In this document: in pieces, positions 10,861-24,400 of the stretch
Numbering within the stretch: position 1 is the first letter of the stretch
Layout: every line of letters starts with the position of its first letter
DNA from: Vombatus ursinus
Taxonomy: Eukaryota > Chordata > Mammalia > Diprotodontia > Vombatidae
Reading direction: 5' to 3'
Assembly (NCBI RefSeq): GCF_900497805.2
Contig: NW_020948774.1
Coordinates: forward strand, 1,715,741-1,779,740
DNA: 64,000 nucleotides
Notes under the pieces: model-generated
The model's input: only the letters and a program-made list of their open reading frames with translations
Told to the model about the DNA's origin: nothing
Databases searched by the model: none
Program-made: the position numbers and the translations under genes

Positions 10861-12229
10861 AGGGCTACTCGGGGTCCAGAGATGCTGGGCGGTGGGGGGA
10901 GGGAAGGAAGGATGAGACCCCCCAATCTCCCAGGGTGAGGGCGTGCTGTGTATGGTGATAACCCCCTCCCTTTTGGGGGGCGATATTTTTTAAAAGCTCT
11001 TAAAACGATGTGAAATAGCCACAGGTGGGGCAAACTAAAGATCTTGAGGGGTGGAGGGAAAGGTGGCTCATGGGACCAATTGCATGGAAGAAAAAAAAGA
11101 AAAATGAAAATGAAAAGATAACCCTCTTCTTTGGTCTCAGTAGGTATTCCTGAGTGATGGGTAGGCTACAAACCAATGATTAATTTCATTCTTGTGCCCT
11201 GGCCTTGGTCTGTGTTCTCTTGACCTACACAGCTCTCCTCCCTTTTGCTCAACAGTGAAAGATTTCTAGGCTCTGTTGTTTTCCTAGGACATGTTAGTTA
11301 GAATGTAAAGTGCTTTGCAAACCCTAATGTCTATGTAAATGTTAGCTATCATTATTATTATTATTATTGTTATGGCCTTTAGCAGAGAGCCTGGCACATA
11401 GCAGGCACTTAATACATGCTTCTTGACTTGACTTTGACTTACCTGTTAAACATGTCTTCATACTCAAAAGAGGGATCAGGGCAAAAAATAGCGGGCAAAG
11501 GAGTCATTTTCCTAAGGTGAAGGATTTTGAGCTTTTTTGAAAATCAATTTTTAATATTTTTGTCGTTGTTTTCTTTTTCTCCCTCTCTTCCCCCTCCTTC
11601 CTCCTCTATCACCTGTTGAGTCTCAATATGATCTCGCTTCCCTGCAGTATAAAGAAGCTGGTAGGGTGGTTTCCATAGTGAGGGTTGTGTTTATGCCACT
11701 ACCCAAGAGCCTAGCAAATCACAAATGTCTTTGAGAAAACTATAGAGAGAATCCCAGTCTGGACCTGATGTTGCCTATATCCTTGTTAAATTACACTGCA
11801 CAGCAGGAAACAGCTGAAAGGCTCTATATGCTTTGTCTGATGATAGCAGTAACTTCTGATGCCTTGAAACATGAAACTTAGACTTAGGCAAATGGAAGCA
11901 GAATTGTTGCCTTATAAAAAGCAAGGTGTCCTATCCCTATCTAAGTGCTAGGATTGAAGGACTTAGCAGTGCTAAACACATAGTAAGCACTTTGTAAGTC
12001 CTTTTTGAATTGAAATAGGAAACGAAATGGCTTAATTTTGGCTCATAAGAAATGTATGTCAGCTATAGAAATTTGAGCCTCTGGAATGTAGACATTAGTG
12101 TTGCTGGGCTGTTTAAGTCAGAGACAGATGATAACATTTTCCTTGACTAGTAACTACCTTTGGTGGAGGAAGAATAGAGAAGATTTGATCTTTCCTGGTG
12201 ATTCCTTGTCTCTGTTTTTCTTGATTTAG
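10858..12229 (+). other. CEP131 intron 1
   Basis: Mostly unique. SINE/L2 3' tails lie at about 11300-11430 (with an ATT run at 11352-11368) and 11940-12010, and a T/C-rich tract at 11540-11605. Nothing coding seen. Confidence 0.6.
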
Positions 12230-12245
12230 ATCTGCTTTAATCACA

Positions 12246-12431
12246 ATGAAAAGTGCTCGGGCCTCCAGCAACCCTGCCTACTATCCAGAAGACAACCTCG
12301 AAGGAATGGAACTCAGCCTGACAGGTCTTCCCCTTCTTGTTTCCAGACGTCCTAATAGCGCATCCCCTGCAAAGCCCTTTGCCCGGTCTATCTCTGTTAT
12401 CACTGAAAACAAACCTAGAAGAAATGCCCTG
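12246..12431 (+). CDS. CEP131: CEP131 exon 2 (start codon; residues 1-62)
   Basis: The exon proper starts at 12230 (acceptor tttag). The ATG at 12246 is the only start matching the human N terminus. The donor is gtgagt. It carries ELSLTGLP and the 14-3-3-type site RSISV. Confidence 0.95.
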
Positions 12432-15400
12432 GTGAGTGTCCAAAGCTATAGAACGTCTTACAGACATTAAACTAGGTAGAGATTTTTCAAAACCAGGCAT
12501 ATATTGACATTAATTTGGTTGTTTAAAATCTGGATGTTTGGTGGAATAAGGGTAACTTCCAGATTAGGTGATTTGGAAATCCCCCCCGCCCCCCAAGCAT
12601 TATAATAACTTTTACTCCCTTATGGCAAATAAATCGATCCTATGTTAATGCATATCAATACATACAAAACAGTCAGCTTACAAATGTTGTAAATTTATTG
12701 AGATCTACCTAAACTTTGCATTGTCTATTATTTCATTTTCCATAAGAACCACAAACAGTGCTGAATCATCCATTCTCATTTGTTACCATCCCACCCCCAA
12801 CCTAGAGTACATATTTACGGAGTGGTTAACTGGGCTTAGATTTGCAGTCAGTGGTCATTGAACAGTCTGTACAAAACTTAGCTCTCATATGTTGGGATTG
12901 AACCTATGAACTTGGCATGATTAGTAGCATCCCCTGAACAACTGAGCTAATCCTCCCAGATCTGTAAATTGTAGGGAGTTTTAATTTTCTTTGAGTTCTA
13001 ACCTTGAATGTTACTTTACTGCTTCAAACCCTTCAATCACTCTGCTTTACTACTAAATAAAATATATGTTTCTAAGGCATTTCCAAGCCCATCTATACTA
13101 CTCTCCCTGAAAAATGTCCCAAGTTTTCCTGCCTCTTTGTTCATACCATCTCCAGTGCCTATCCCACCCCTCCTTTCTCTTCAACTTGTGCCTATCTTTA
13201 AAGGTTTAGTTTAAATGCTACCTCCTTTATAAAGTCTTCCGTGATTCCTCTGGCTAGAAGGGTCTTCTCCTTCCTATGAGTTATCATAGCACTTCAAGGG
13301 TATATCTTAGGTATTTGTATTGTTTTGTTATGGTTATTAAAATTAATAACCATATTATAGTTGTTGTAAGCCCCTTGATGGTAAGGACCACATCTTATTT
13401 ATTATTGCTCTCCTTCTCCATCTTCCCCTCCCCTCACACTCAATCAATGAGGCCTTTGTTCTTCAACAAGGTTTATGAGTGCTCATTGGCCAGAGCCTAG
13501 TGTGGACCATAGTACCCCTGATGGGCTTCTGATCCTCTGTGGCCTCCCATGTAGGTACCTGTTGTCTGGGGGAACTTGTGATAGATTGGTTGTGATATGT
13601 AAACTAAAGATTATATATGGTCAGTGACTTTGGGAAGTGACAGTTAACTCAGTATGTACAATCTGCTCAGCTTGGATACTAATAAATATTTTGAGAATGT
13701 CCTTGACTGGAGACCACAACTGCAATGCTTGAAACAAAACTATTAACTCTTAACACATAAACCGAAAGGAAGACAGTAAAACCACACTTCATACGAAAGT
13801 TTCTTCTTCTAATAATAATAGTAATAGCTAGCCATTAGGTAGCACTTTAAAGTTTGCCAAGGATTTTGCATATGTTATCTCATTTGGTCTTTACCACTGT
13901 TCCATGAAGCTGTTATTATCTTCATTTACAGATAAGGAGATGTTAAGTGATTTGCCCTAGGTCACATAGTTAGTATCTGAGGCACGATTCAAATTCTGAT
14001 CTTCTTGATTCCAAGCCCAACATTATCCCTTGCTTAGGAAAGGAGTCTTCTAAAAAAAAGGGGGGAGGAGGGGTGTTGCGCTTGTTACTGTCCACAGTAA
14101 CAATAATAGTAGGAAAAAAAGGAGTTCACTTTGACTGGAATGTAGAATAACATGTGAAGGGGAGTAATAGAAGCTGAGCTGAGGCAGGTTATTTGGAACA
14201 TTGAATTGTAAGGCTGGGAATTTATGCTATTTTAGTGAGGAAGCACTGAATGATTTTAGGCAAAAGGAATGATGTGATCATAGCTATGCATTAGGATGAT
14301 TATTTTGGTGGTGATGGGGAGGATGTCTTGGTGAGGGGTTGTAGATTGGAAACAGAAAGCCTAGTTAGAAAGTTTTTAAATGGTCTGGTTGAGAAGAGAC
14401 AGGAACACAGGGTGATGGGGAGAGGAGTGGGTGGATATGAGAGCGATTTTGGAGGTAGAAATGATAGGATTTGGTACCTGATTAGCTGTGTGGATTAGGG
14501 AGGTAGAAGATTCAAATATGACTATAAAATTATAGGCCTGGGAGACCGAGAGAATACTAGTAGCATTTAATGAAATAGAAAAGTTAGGAGGAGGGGCAAG
14601 TTTGGGGGACATGCTTATATTTTCAGTTTTAGATACACTAAATTTGAGGGACTAGCAGGATGTCAAGATGGAAATGTCTAGCAGGTAGTTGGAAATAATG
14701 GGACTGTACTTTTGAGGAGTAACTAGGGATGAGTATATAGATTTGAATATCTCTCTTTTTTTTTTTAGTGAGGCAATTGGGGTTAAGTGACTTGCCCAGG
14801 GTCACACAGCTGGGAAATATTATGTGTCTGAGGCTGGATTTGAACTCAGGTCCTCCTGACTCCAGGGCCAGTGCTGTATCCACTTTGCCACCTAGCTGCC
14901 TCGAATATATCTCTTAAGAGATGAGGTGACCCAAGGTAAAAAAAAATGGAGAGACAACAGGGCCTAGCATGGAACTTTGTTGGCTTATGATATTTTGATG
15001 GATCTGTGGTCTCATCAATGTGAATGTGCCCTCTATCCGTGCACCATCCATACCTTATCCTTTTATGATTCATGTCTGTTGTGTCATTTCATAAATCGTC
15101 TGTAGAAGATTTGTGCACCCTGCTAAAAGTTTTCCTTAATCACAATTAATGGTTATTAGTGCAACACTGTAGTTTTCTGTCTAGTTATCCCTCTCTTGCT
15201 CCTGCTACACGCCTGGATTGACTTTTCTGGTTCTACTTGGGATAATGATATGAAAAGGTTCTGACTTTGGCCTCAGGAATCCTGGGTTCAACTCTTGCCT
15301 TGGTCATCCACCATATTGGTTGACAAGGAAAACATAGTTCCTGCCATTCTCATAGAGGAAATGAAATGCAACTAACTATGTACATTAAAGAGATATACAG

Positions 15401-18400
15401 TACAAATGGAAAGCATTCTCAAAGGAGAGGCCTCATAGCTGGGTAAGGCACTCAGCCCCTCAGAGCCTTGGTTTCCTCACATATAAAATGGAGTGGATGC
15501 TTGTGCAGAGTTGTTAAAGAAAATGCTTGGCAAATCTTAAAATATTATGTATAATGGTGAGATGTTGTTATCGTTACTCCACTTCTCTCATACAAGCCAT
15601 CATTAGAAATGTGCTGTAACCTATTAAAATCTACTGTATACCTTTCCATTGCCCTTTGGGCCACCTGTAGGCTTGAATGTATAAGATTCCTTTATAGCTA
15701 CAATTACAGAGATAGTTTTGTTCAGTAGTCTCCCAAGTTTCAGTAACAAGCAAGGCCAGGAGACTTAGGTTCAATGCCAGTCAGTGACACAGAAGAAATC
15801 TTTTGCCAAATCCAAATGGAAAAGGGATTCCCAGTAGATTGTGGCACTCTTCAAATACTCTTGTTTGTACGTGACATTGTTCTAAATGAATTAAAGCCTA
15901 GAACATCATAAGGCTTCCTCTGTAATGTAAAAGCTGCTGCCATTCAAAATAGGTTAGCCTTTCAACACACATAGGAAAAACTAAGTGGATAAAGAATTTA
16001 TGTTATCAAGACTGTGAAATGCATTTGGATAGATTGGTCATCATTCAGTTAGTCCCATTGAGTCTGTACACCTGACTTGGACTGGTCAGACTGCACTTGA
16101 ACAATGAGCTGGACCCAGAATTGACCAGGAGAGAAGGCTGGATTGTACTTGGGAAATTTCCCAAGTACGTAAATTGGTTTCTAAGCAACTCCCTGCTTCA
16201 AAAGTCCATTTAAAAAAAAAAATACTAGTATTGGCTTCAAATCATATAACACCTCAATCTCTTAGAATCATAATAATAATCATTTGAGAATCAGGAAAGA
16301 GTTCTTGGCTTGGAGTCAGAAGTTTTAATTAAGTTTCTGACCTGGTTTGTTACCTCATATAACTTGGAAAAAGTTATTTATTCTATCTGAGCCTCAGTTT
16401 ACTAGTCTTTAAAACAATGATAAGTCATTAGAATGTATTAAGGGCCAACTTCATGCTAAATGCTGCAGATACAAAGACAAAAGTCAAGTAGTCCCTGCCT
16501 TTGTATATATCTAATGATATATACAAAATAACTACAAGATATCCTTTGTGGGGAAGGTAATAGTCACTGGGAAAACTAGGAAAGACTACATAAAGAAGGT
16601 GGCTAACTTTTGAAGGAAATCAGGGATTTCAAGAAGTGGACTGAAGAGGGAGGACATGTAGCCATGGAGGATAGTTAGTGCAAATGCACAGAGACCAGAG
16701 AATAACAGTAAGAAGACGCTTTGGCTGGGTAGTGGGAGGGGACAATGTGTAATAAGACTGGGGTATCTTGGGGTCAGGTTGTGAAGAGCTTTCAATGTCC
16801 CCCAAAAGGAGTTTACATTCGATCCTAGACAGTAGGGAGCCACTAGAGTTTGTTGAATGGGGGGGTGAGACAGTCAGATTTGTGTTTTGGTAGCTATGTG
16901 GGTGGATGGATTGAGGTTCGAAGAAACTTGAAGCAGGAAAACCAGTTAAGAGTTGATTGTAGTAGTCTAGGCAAGAGGTGCAGAGGGCCTGAGCTGGGGG
17001 GAGAAGGAATGGCTGAATTAATAGAGAGAAGGCAACAGGTCCGAGAGATGTTATAGAGATAGGAAAACAAGATTTGGCATCTAATTGGAATTTGTGGAAT
17101 GAGAGTGAGGAGTTGAAGATGATACTGATGTCTTGAAAATGAGTGACTGAAAGGATAGTGGTGCCCTGGACGGAAAGATGGAAGTTTGGAAATGGAGTAG
17201 GTTTTGGGGGAAAGATAACAGTTCTGTTTTGGATGTGTGGACTTTATGGTATCTATAGGATATCTAGTACATAACGCCTAAAAGCCATTTGGAAATGTGA
17301 GAGACCAGAGCTGAATATATAGATTGATGAGTGGTTTGCATGGAGATGATCATTGAATCCATGGGAACTCTCATCAATTGAGAGTGTAGAGTGAGAATAG
17401 AAGAAGGCCCAGGAGAAAGTCTTGGAGGATATCCACATTTAGGAAGCAAGATACAGATGATGACCCAGCAAAGGAGAACAAGTAAGTTGTCTGATGGGTA
17501 GGAGAACCAAGAAATAGCAGTGCCATGAAAATCCAGAAAGGAGAGGAAATCAACAATGATAGATGCTGCACAGTGGTCAAGAAAAAGGGCCATCAAATTT
17601 GGCAATTAGGAGATCATTAATTACTTTAGAGAGCGGTTTCAATTGACTGATGAGATCAGAAACCATGTTGTGAAGGGTTTAGAAAACAGAGGAGAGGAGA
17701 AGACAAGAAGTGTGGGTACCTTTTTCAACAACCTAGTAAATGGTGTGTGTGTGGGGGGGGTGGAATTGAAGAGTAAAGAAAAACAGAGCTCATGGTGGGG
17801 GCAATCTGGAGAAGATAGGAAGGGCTAAGATCAAGGGTACATATAGATGGGCTGTTTTTTGTGAAGATAAGGGTCACCTTTTAATCAGAGACAGGAATAA
17901 AGGATTGTTGGGGATTATGTTGAAGAGTATGAGGAGAGATGATGGAGTTCAAGGTGAATAGCTTTGATTTTTCTTGGTAAAGTTCTCAACTGAGAGGGTA
18001 GTAATAATTGTAAAAATCAATAAGGCACTATAAATTGATATTTTACTCCATCTCTTTTTATCAATCCAACAATTACCTCTGTGCTAGGGACTCTCAATAT
18101 TTATGTCAAGTTCTGACCCGTTAACCTTGCAAGCTTCAGTTCCTTAGTTCCACATCTCTGACTACTGTTGGACACTTCTAAGTAAAAGGCTTTCAAAGTC
18201 AGTGTGTCTGAAACAGAATTCATCTTGTCCCTTCCCTGACCTTCCAAAAGGCTTTCCTTGCCAGTTTCTCTGTCAGTGACACCACTGTAGGACTAGTTAT
18301 CTGGACTTGAAAATTTTAGATTTACCTTGGACTCATGTCCTTCCTTCATATCCTTTATCTAAAAGCTACCAAGAGCTACCAATTCTTCCTCAGAATTGTC

Positions 18401-21400
18401 TCTAACATTCACCCCCACCTCTCACGTTGTGTTGGCACTACTTTAATTCAGACCTTCATTCCTTGATTATTGCCATAGACCTCCCCTCCATTCACCATTC
18501 CAGTTTTTCCCTTATCTGGTTCATCCTATGTAATGCTGTCTGACTAATTTTCCTTGGGTACTATTTTCATCATATCACTCCCCCGATCAGAACTTTTGTA
18601 TACCTGTTGCCTTAAATCTAAACTCTTCTGCCTGACTTATAAACTGAACTTATCCTACCTAACCAATTTCATTTCCTATTCTTCTCCAACAGGTATCTCT
18701 GTTCTAGTCAGATTGGATCCCTGTTCCACAAACATTTCATGTTCATACTTTCTTCTTTGCTATTGCTCATGTTGTTCCCCAACCCTGGTATATTGTCCCT
18801 CTGTTCCTTCCAGAAATCCTTCCTGTCCTTTAAGGCCCAACTCAAGTTCTTCTTGAAGCTTTTCACGAAAACTGTTCTAACCTACATTGACCTCTTCCCT
18901 TCTGTGAATTTCTTTAGCATTTATAGTTCATACAACATGATTTAGCACTTAATTATATTTGTACATGTCACGTGTTGTTTCCTACTTTTTCATATGTGTT
19001 TCCAAATTAGATTATAAGCTTCCAGTCAGGGATATATAGTTGTATTCCTCCAGGATCTACTGTAGTTCTTGGTACATAATAGATGCTCAATAAATATTTG
19101 TTGCTTACTTGATTTTTTTTTTCCAGGAGAGTACAGGACTAGGGAATTCCAGAGCTATCAATAACCTTCGAAGATCCAACAGCACAACCCAAGTCAATCA
19201 GCAGTTGAATGGTACCCTCAGGTAATCCTCTTGGATTTTTCTCCAGTTCAGCCCTAATTTTATTAGACTAGCCTTCCCTATCCCCCCCCCAGGGAATTCC
19301 ATCAAACATCAGAAAGGAAAGGGTACGTGCTTGGGTGGTATGGCCTCAATCTCATCACCGTTTTGTGGTTGAGGGAATACTGTCTCTTCAGACTGTTGGC
19401 TCAGCTTTTGTCCCTCTGTGAGGGAGAGTCAGCAGGGCTGAGGGTTGACTTTTCTTCATTCTGCAAGGTGGAAAAAGAGCAACAGATGTTTGGGGGACTA
19501 AGGCATTTTTTTTTCTTCATTGCTATCTTATGTCTTTAAAAAAACAAAACAATGGGAGCGGGAAGGGGTAACAGTGGAAGAATGTGATAGTCAAGGGTCA
19601 TTCTGCTTTGAAAGTCTTCCAGACTTGATGTTCTTTCCTTTCCCTTCCAGGGATGGATGTAGGTAATTGTTGACTTGTGGAAAAAAAGAATTGGTGACCC
19701 GTAAACAGTGATGTTTATGTGTTCTGAGTTGTTCTGGGCTCCATTCTTGACTGTGTTGAGCTCCTCTTCATAAGCAGCCCTTACCTATATGTGCTGGCAG
19801 TTCTGCTATGGAAAAAGTATTCCAGAAGGCAGTAATAGTCCCACTTTCTTTTCATATTCTAATCGCTGAGAGAAGAATTGGAAAAGGAAGCCAGTTAAAA
19901 TTCTTCTGACTTTTTTTGGTTAGGAAAGGCTGCCTATTCATCCAAATGAACTGGAGATTGACTGATGAACCCTTCTTGTGTTCTTTTCTTAAAGCTTCTC
20001 TTCAGTTTGGAAAGGGGTCTTTCTTCTTCCTGTCATCCCTTTTCAGGAATGCATTGTTTACAAAAGCCAAGGGAATTCTTTTGTGTGAGGAACGATGGCG
20101 TCTATAGAGAATTAAATTCTGGGCTAGGGGCCAAGGATTAGAGTTTTACTCTAGGGAGAGAAGGAAGGAGCTGCCTCTTGCCCCAGAACGAGGCAGAGAT
20201 ATCTGAGGTAGTTGTTCAAGATATTTCAGACTCTGGAAAACATAGTCCTTTGGACCTATGTGATACCAAGACCAACCCAACCAGGTCAAGCCTGGTGGGG
20301 CCCTGGGCCTGGACGAGGCTATTCTGTGAGTGTTGAAGGGGGACAAGCCTGGGTTTAAGTTCATGTGGCCTTGGATAGGTTACTTAACTGCTCTGAGCCT
20401 CAGTTTTCTCATATTTAAAATGAGTGTAACAGTACTTATATTACCTCTCTTGCAAGTATAGTAAGAAAAATAATGTGTTTATACCTCAAATCTTCCTGAC
20501 CTGCTTTCTCCTCTGTTGTATTGCTTTGTGTTCTGTATGCTGACCATAGTCTTTAATGTACAAAAAGTTTTTCTTATATTATAAATGAGGAGGGGCTGAA
20601 GGAATAAAAATCTGTTGTTACATGCAAACTTGCAAAGCCAGCAGAACTGTTTTGTTTTGTTTTCCAGATGCCCAAGGCCATAGCCTTTCTCTTCCTTCCC
20701 ATAAATGTTACCTTTTAAGAGTTTGGACCCTATCTTTCAGACATGACAGTCTTCCTCACTCCCATTCACTCCCAAGAATGAAGTCATACTTATTGCATCC
20801 AGGTAGCTGAATTGTACAATGTGTCCCAAACCCCTCTCCTGCTCAATGCCAATTTCCAGTACTGTGGTCCCCCAGGATAAGCTCCAGATGTGTCCTTGAA
20901 GACTCCTCCCCTCCCTCTCTCTGTTTATGATATCACTAAAACTTGCTTTTTCTCCTTGGTGTAGATCCTTTGTATCTGTAGTTGTAGATATATGTCACTG
21001 TATTCACTGTCACTTTGAGATCATTGCTGTGAAAAGGGAATGGATTCCCTGGCTGTGCAGCTCTAAAAAATAAATTTGAACCATCTGCCTGATAAACAAA
21101 AATTTGATCTTGTTTGTGCCATGACACAAGGTTGTTATAACAATCAGATGAGCTGATGTATGTGGAAATGGTTTGTAACTTAAAGTTCTATGTAAAATAA
21201 GCTATTGGTGAAGCCACTTGAAAGTAGGTTCCTACTCATCAGGGGCCCACTCTGTACTTCCCAGGAAACATTTGGCCAGTGTTGTTTTGTGAATTTTGCT
21301 TTCTGGATGGTAAGGCAGGTTGCCAGAATATTTCCCCAAAATATATAACTGCTCACCTGGTCACACACTAAATATTTGTATTAAAAGCAATTAATAAGCA

Positions 21401-24400
21401 ATTTTCTGGTCTCTAAATATGAGATCTCAAGAAAACATCCAATCTGTATTTACCTTTAGAAAGGTAGTCTTGCTCCTTTGATGACTGGGATGAAAGGAGA
21501 GTTTATAAGAATTATTAGTGATGGGGGGCCAAGAAATGATTGGCATCCCTTAACACTACTGGGACTTTACCTCCCAACTCTGTTGACTGATTCTGTTTTC
21601 CAAACCAGAAGGAGAAATGCCACCAGCTAAGGGTAGAGAATTCACTTGCCATATGGTTCTTATAGACGCTTGAGGTGTTTGTCGCTCCATTTTCTCCCAA
21701 TCGATCCTTATTAATAGGGGAGAGAGGGCTAAGGGAACATATGCTCAAAATATTTTATGTTATTGGACCCCAACTGTTTTACTTTCCTGGGTTGCAGAAT
21801 TATTGAGGGAGTTGCAGAATGATAAAATCCTAGAATCTTCAACAATCTAGGAAGAAAACATGAAGGTGAATAGAGTGGGGGAACTTAACCTTAGTCAACA
21901 TTTTTACTAGACAACTGATATTACAGGACTTGACTTAGTGAAAGGGAGGGGACCTGAGGTTCTTAGGTAATATATTTTTCTTAATGGTAAAATCCTTCAA
22001 ATTTTTCAAATTCTGAACTTGACAAAGTATTTCCTATAGAAAAAAACTGTGAATGTATTAAGTTTGGCTTGTTTTCCCTTTTAAGTATTATCATAATTTC
22101 AATATGTAACTTTTTTAAATTAAATTTTATTTTTGTAATGAATAGGAATCTGAGTTCTTTCTGTACTGCTTCCCCCCATTCCCACTTCCCTATTGAAAAG
22201 AAAGAAAAAATTCTTTTCAACCACTCTTCAAGATCCACCCTCAATAGTTAAGAGTTTGTTTTGCTTAGTACTAATTCCTACTTTGGTTGATCCTCCTTCT
22301 GCAAATTCTTGATCTGCATTTGGGTCTGAGCAATATAACCATGGATTTGCCCCTGGTTAGAGTTTCAGTAGACTGCTGCTGGACTTAGCCACCATTTGGC
22401 AGCTGGAAAGCTTTGCAGGTTCAGAGTGACAGAACTGCAGGCATCCATTTGGTCTAAGATTCCTGCCCTGGTTATTCTGCTTCAGTCTTTGGATTGGAGT
22501 ATGAGCTAAAAGTAAGACCCCTCTCTGCACCTTAGGTTAAAGCCACGTAGCTGCTGCTTCCTTCTATACTTGCTTCTTAATCAGTATATAGCCTAAGGTC
22601 TTCAACCTCTCTTTCCCCTAGATCACCATTCCTAGGCACAGGTTTCCTTCTCAGTCCCACCATAGATGTGTGAGTTGCACAGGATGGAAGAAGAGGTAGG
22701 GATCGCAGGGAGAGGGGGAAGGAGGAGAGAAAGAGAGAGAGAGAGAGAGATATGCAGATGCAGATGCCATTTGGCATCTTTTTTTTCCCCCCCAGTACAA
22801 GATCAGGCCTGGAACCTATTCTTACCCTGGTGAGAAGCTCAAGGCACACTCCTCTCCCTCACGTCATCTTTTGTCTTGTTTTTCTGTTGAGTGAAATGTG
22901 TTTCTATACCTGTGTGTGTATGTGTATGTGTATTTTTCCCCTTCTTGACTAGATAAAATGGAAGTGAAATTCAAGTGTTGCCTGCTGCCCCCACCCCTTC
23001 TTCCTTGTTTATATTCTCCTTTCATGTGAGATTATGTGAGATAACCCCCCCACACTTCCCCTCCTCCCACTTTGTGTATTTCTGTTTCCCTCCCTTTCCT
23101 TTCTTTTTTTAAGATCATCAAAACATAACAAAAGCCTAAGTCCTCTGTCTTATTAGACTCCCTCTGTGACTCCAGATAATAGAGTTCAGAGATGACACAT
23201 ATATTATCTCTCAATATTAGAATGTAAACAGTATCCTCATTTAGTCCCCTGTGATTGCTCATCCATATTTACTTTTTTATGTTTCTCTTGATTCCTCTAT
23301 TTTTACTTCAAAGTTCTATACAGCTCTGGTCTTTTCATTGGGAGTGCTTGGAAGTCTTTTATTTCATTAAAGGTCTATTCCCCTACCCCTTGAAATACTG
23401 TGCTCAATGTTTTCTGGGTAACATATTCTTGATGGTAAGCCTATAGATTTTTCCTTCTGTAACATATTTCAAGTTTTCCATTCCTGTAATAGTAGTGGCT
23501 ACTAATTCTTGTGTGATCCCAACTGTGGTTCCCTTACTAATTGAATTCTTTTCTTTCTGGGTGCTTGCAGTATTGGCTCCTATGTCCTTGAGTTTTTGTT
23601 TTATGATTTGTTTCAGGAAGTAATTGATGGATTCTTTCTATTTCTAGTTTGCTCTCTGGTTCTAAGATATCTGGGAAGTTTTCTTCAAATACTTCTTCAA
23701 ATTCTTTTTTGGAATTTTTTTCAAAAAAATTTTTTTTGAAATTCTTCAGATATAAGCTTTTTTTGGTCATGGCTTTCAGGCAGTTCACTAATTCTTAAAT
23801 TCCCTCTTCTCAGTCTGTTTTAACAGGTTAGCTGTTTTTTACTATGAGATACCTTATTTTTTTTTCTATTTTCCCATCTTTTGACTTTGTTTTAATATTT
23901 CTTGTTGTCTCGTGGAATCATTATCTTCTCTTTGATCCATTCTAATTTTCAGGGAGTCAATTACTAGGGTAAGGTTTTGTACCTGTTGTGCCAAGTTGAT
24001 AATTCCTTTTTTTCCATCGATCTCATTTCTTTTCCAGTTTTTTCTCTAGTGTTCTCACTTCATTTGTAAAATATTTTTAACCTTTTAAAATTTTATTTCA
24101 TCTCTTACAAGAATTCTGGAAGTTGAAGTTGAATTTATACCATTTTGTCTTTTTTCTTTGCTGCTTTGCTTGTTGATGTTTTAGAGTCATTCTCTTCTTT
24201 GAGGTTTATGTCTTAAGTATCCCTGTCACCATAATAACTCTGTTTGGTGGGATTCTTTTTTTGGTTGCTGATTCTACCAACCTGTTTCCTAATTTCAGAT
24301 TTGATATTGGGGCTGGAGGGAATTTCTGGGCTGTGCTTATGCCCTCCTGGATGTTGTTGTTGCTTTCTTGGAGGTATTGAGAATTATGCTATTCCAGGAT

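Noticed and set aside
10296-11033. Several overlapping long open frames on both strands in the CpG-rich block
   Set aside because: High GC makes stops rare. The region holds the promoter and the non-coding first exon, and none of the frames resembles a known protein.
17264-17605. Open frame of 113 codons on the - strand
   Set aside because: It lies in a decayed L2 copy. Its lines resemble L2 RT only in part and do not form a gene.
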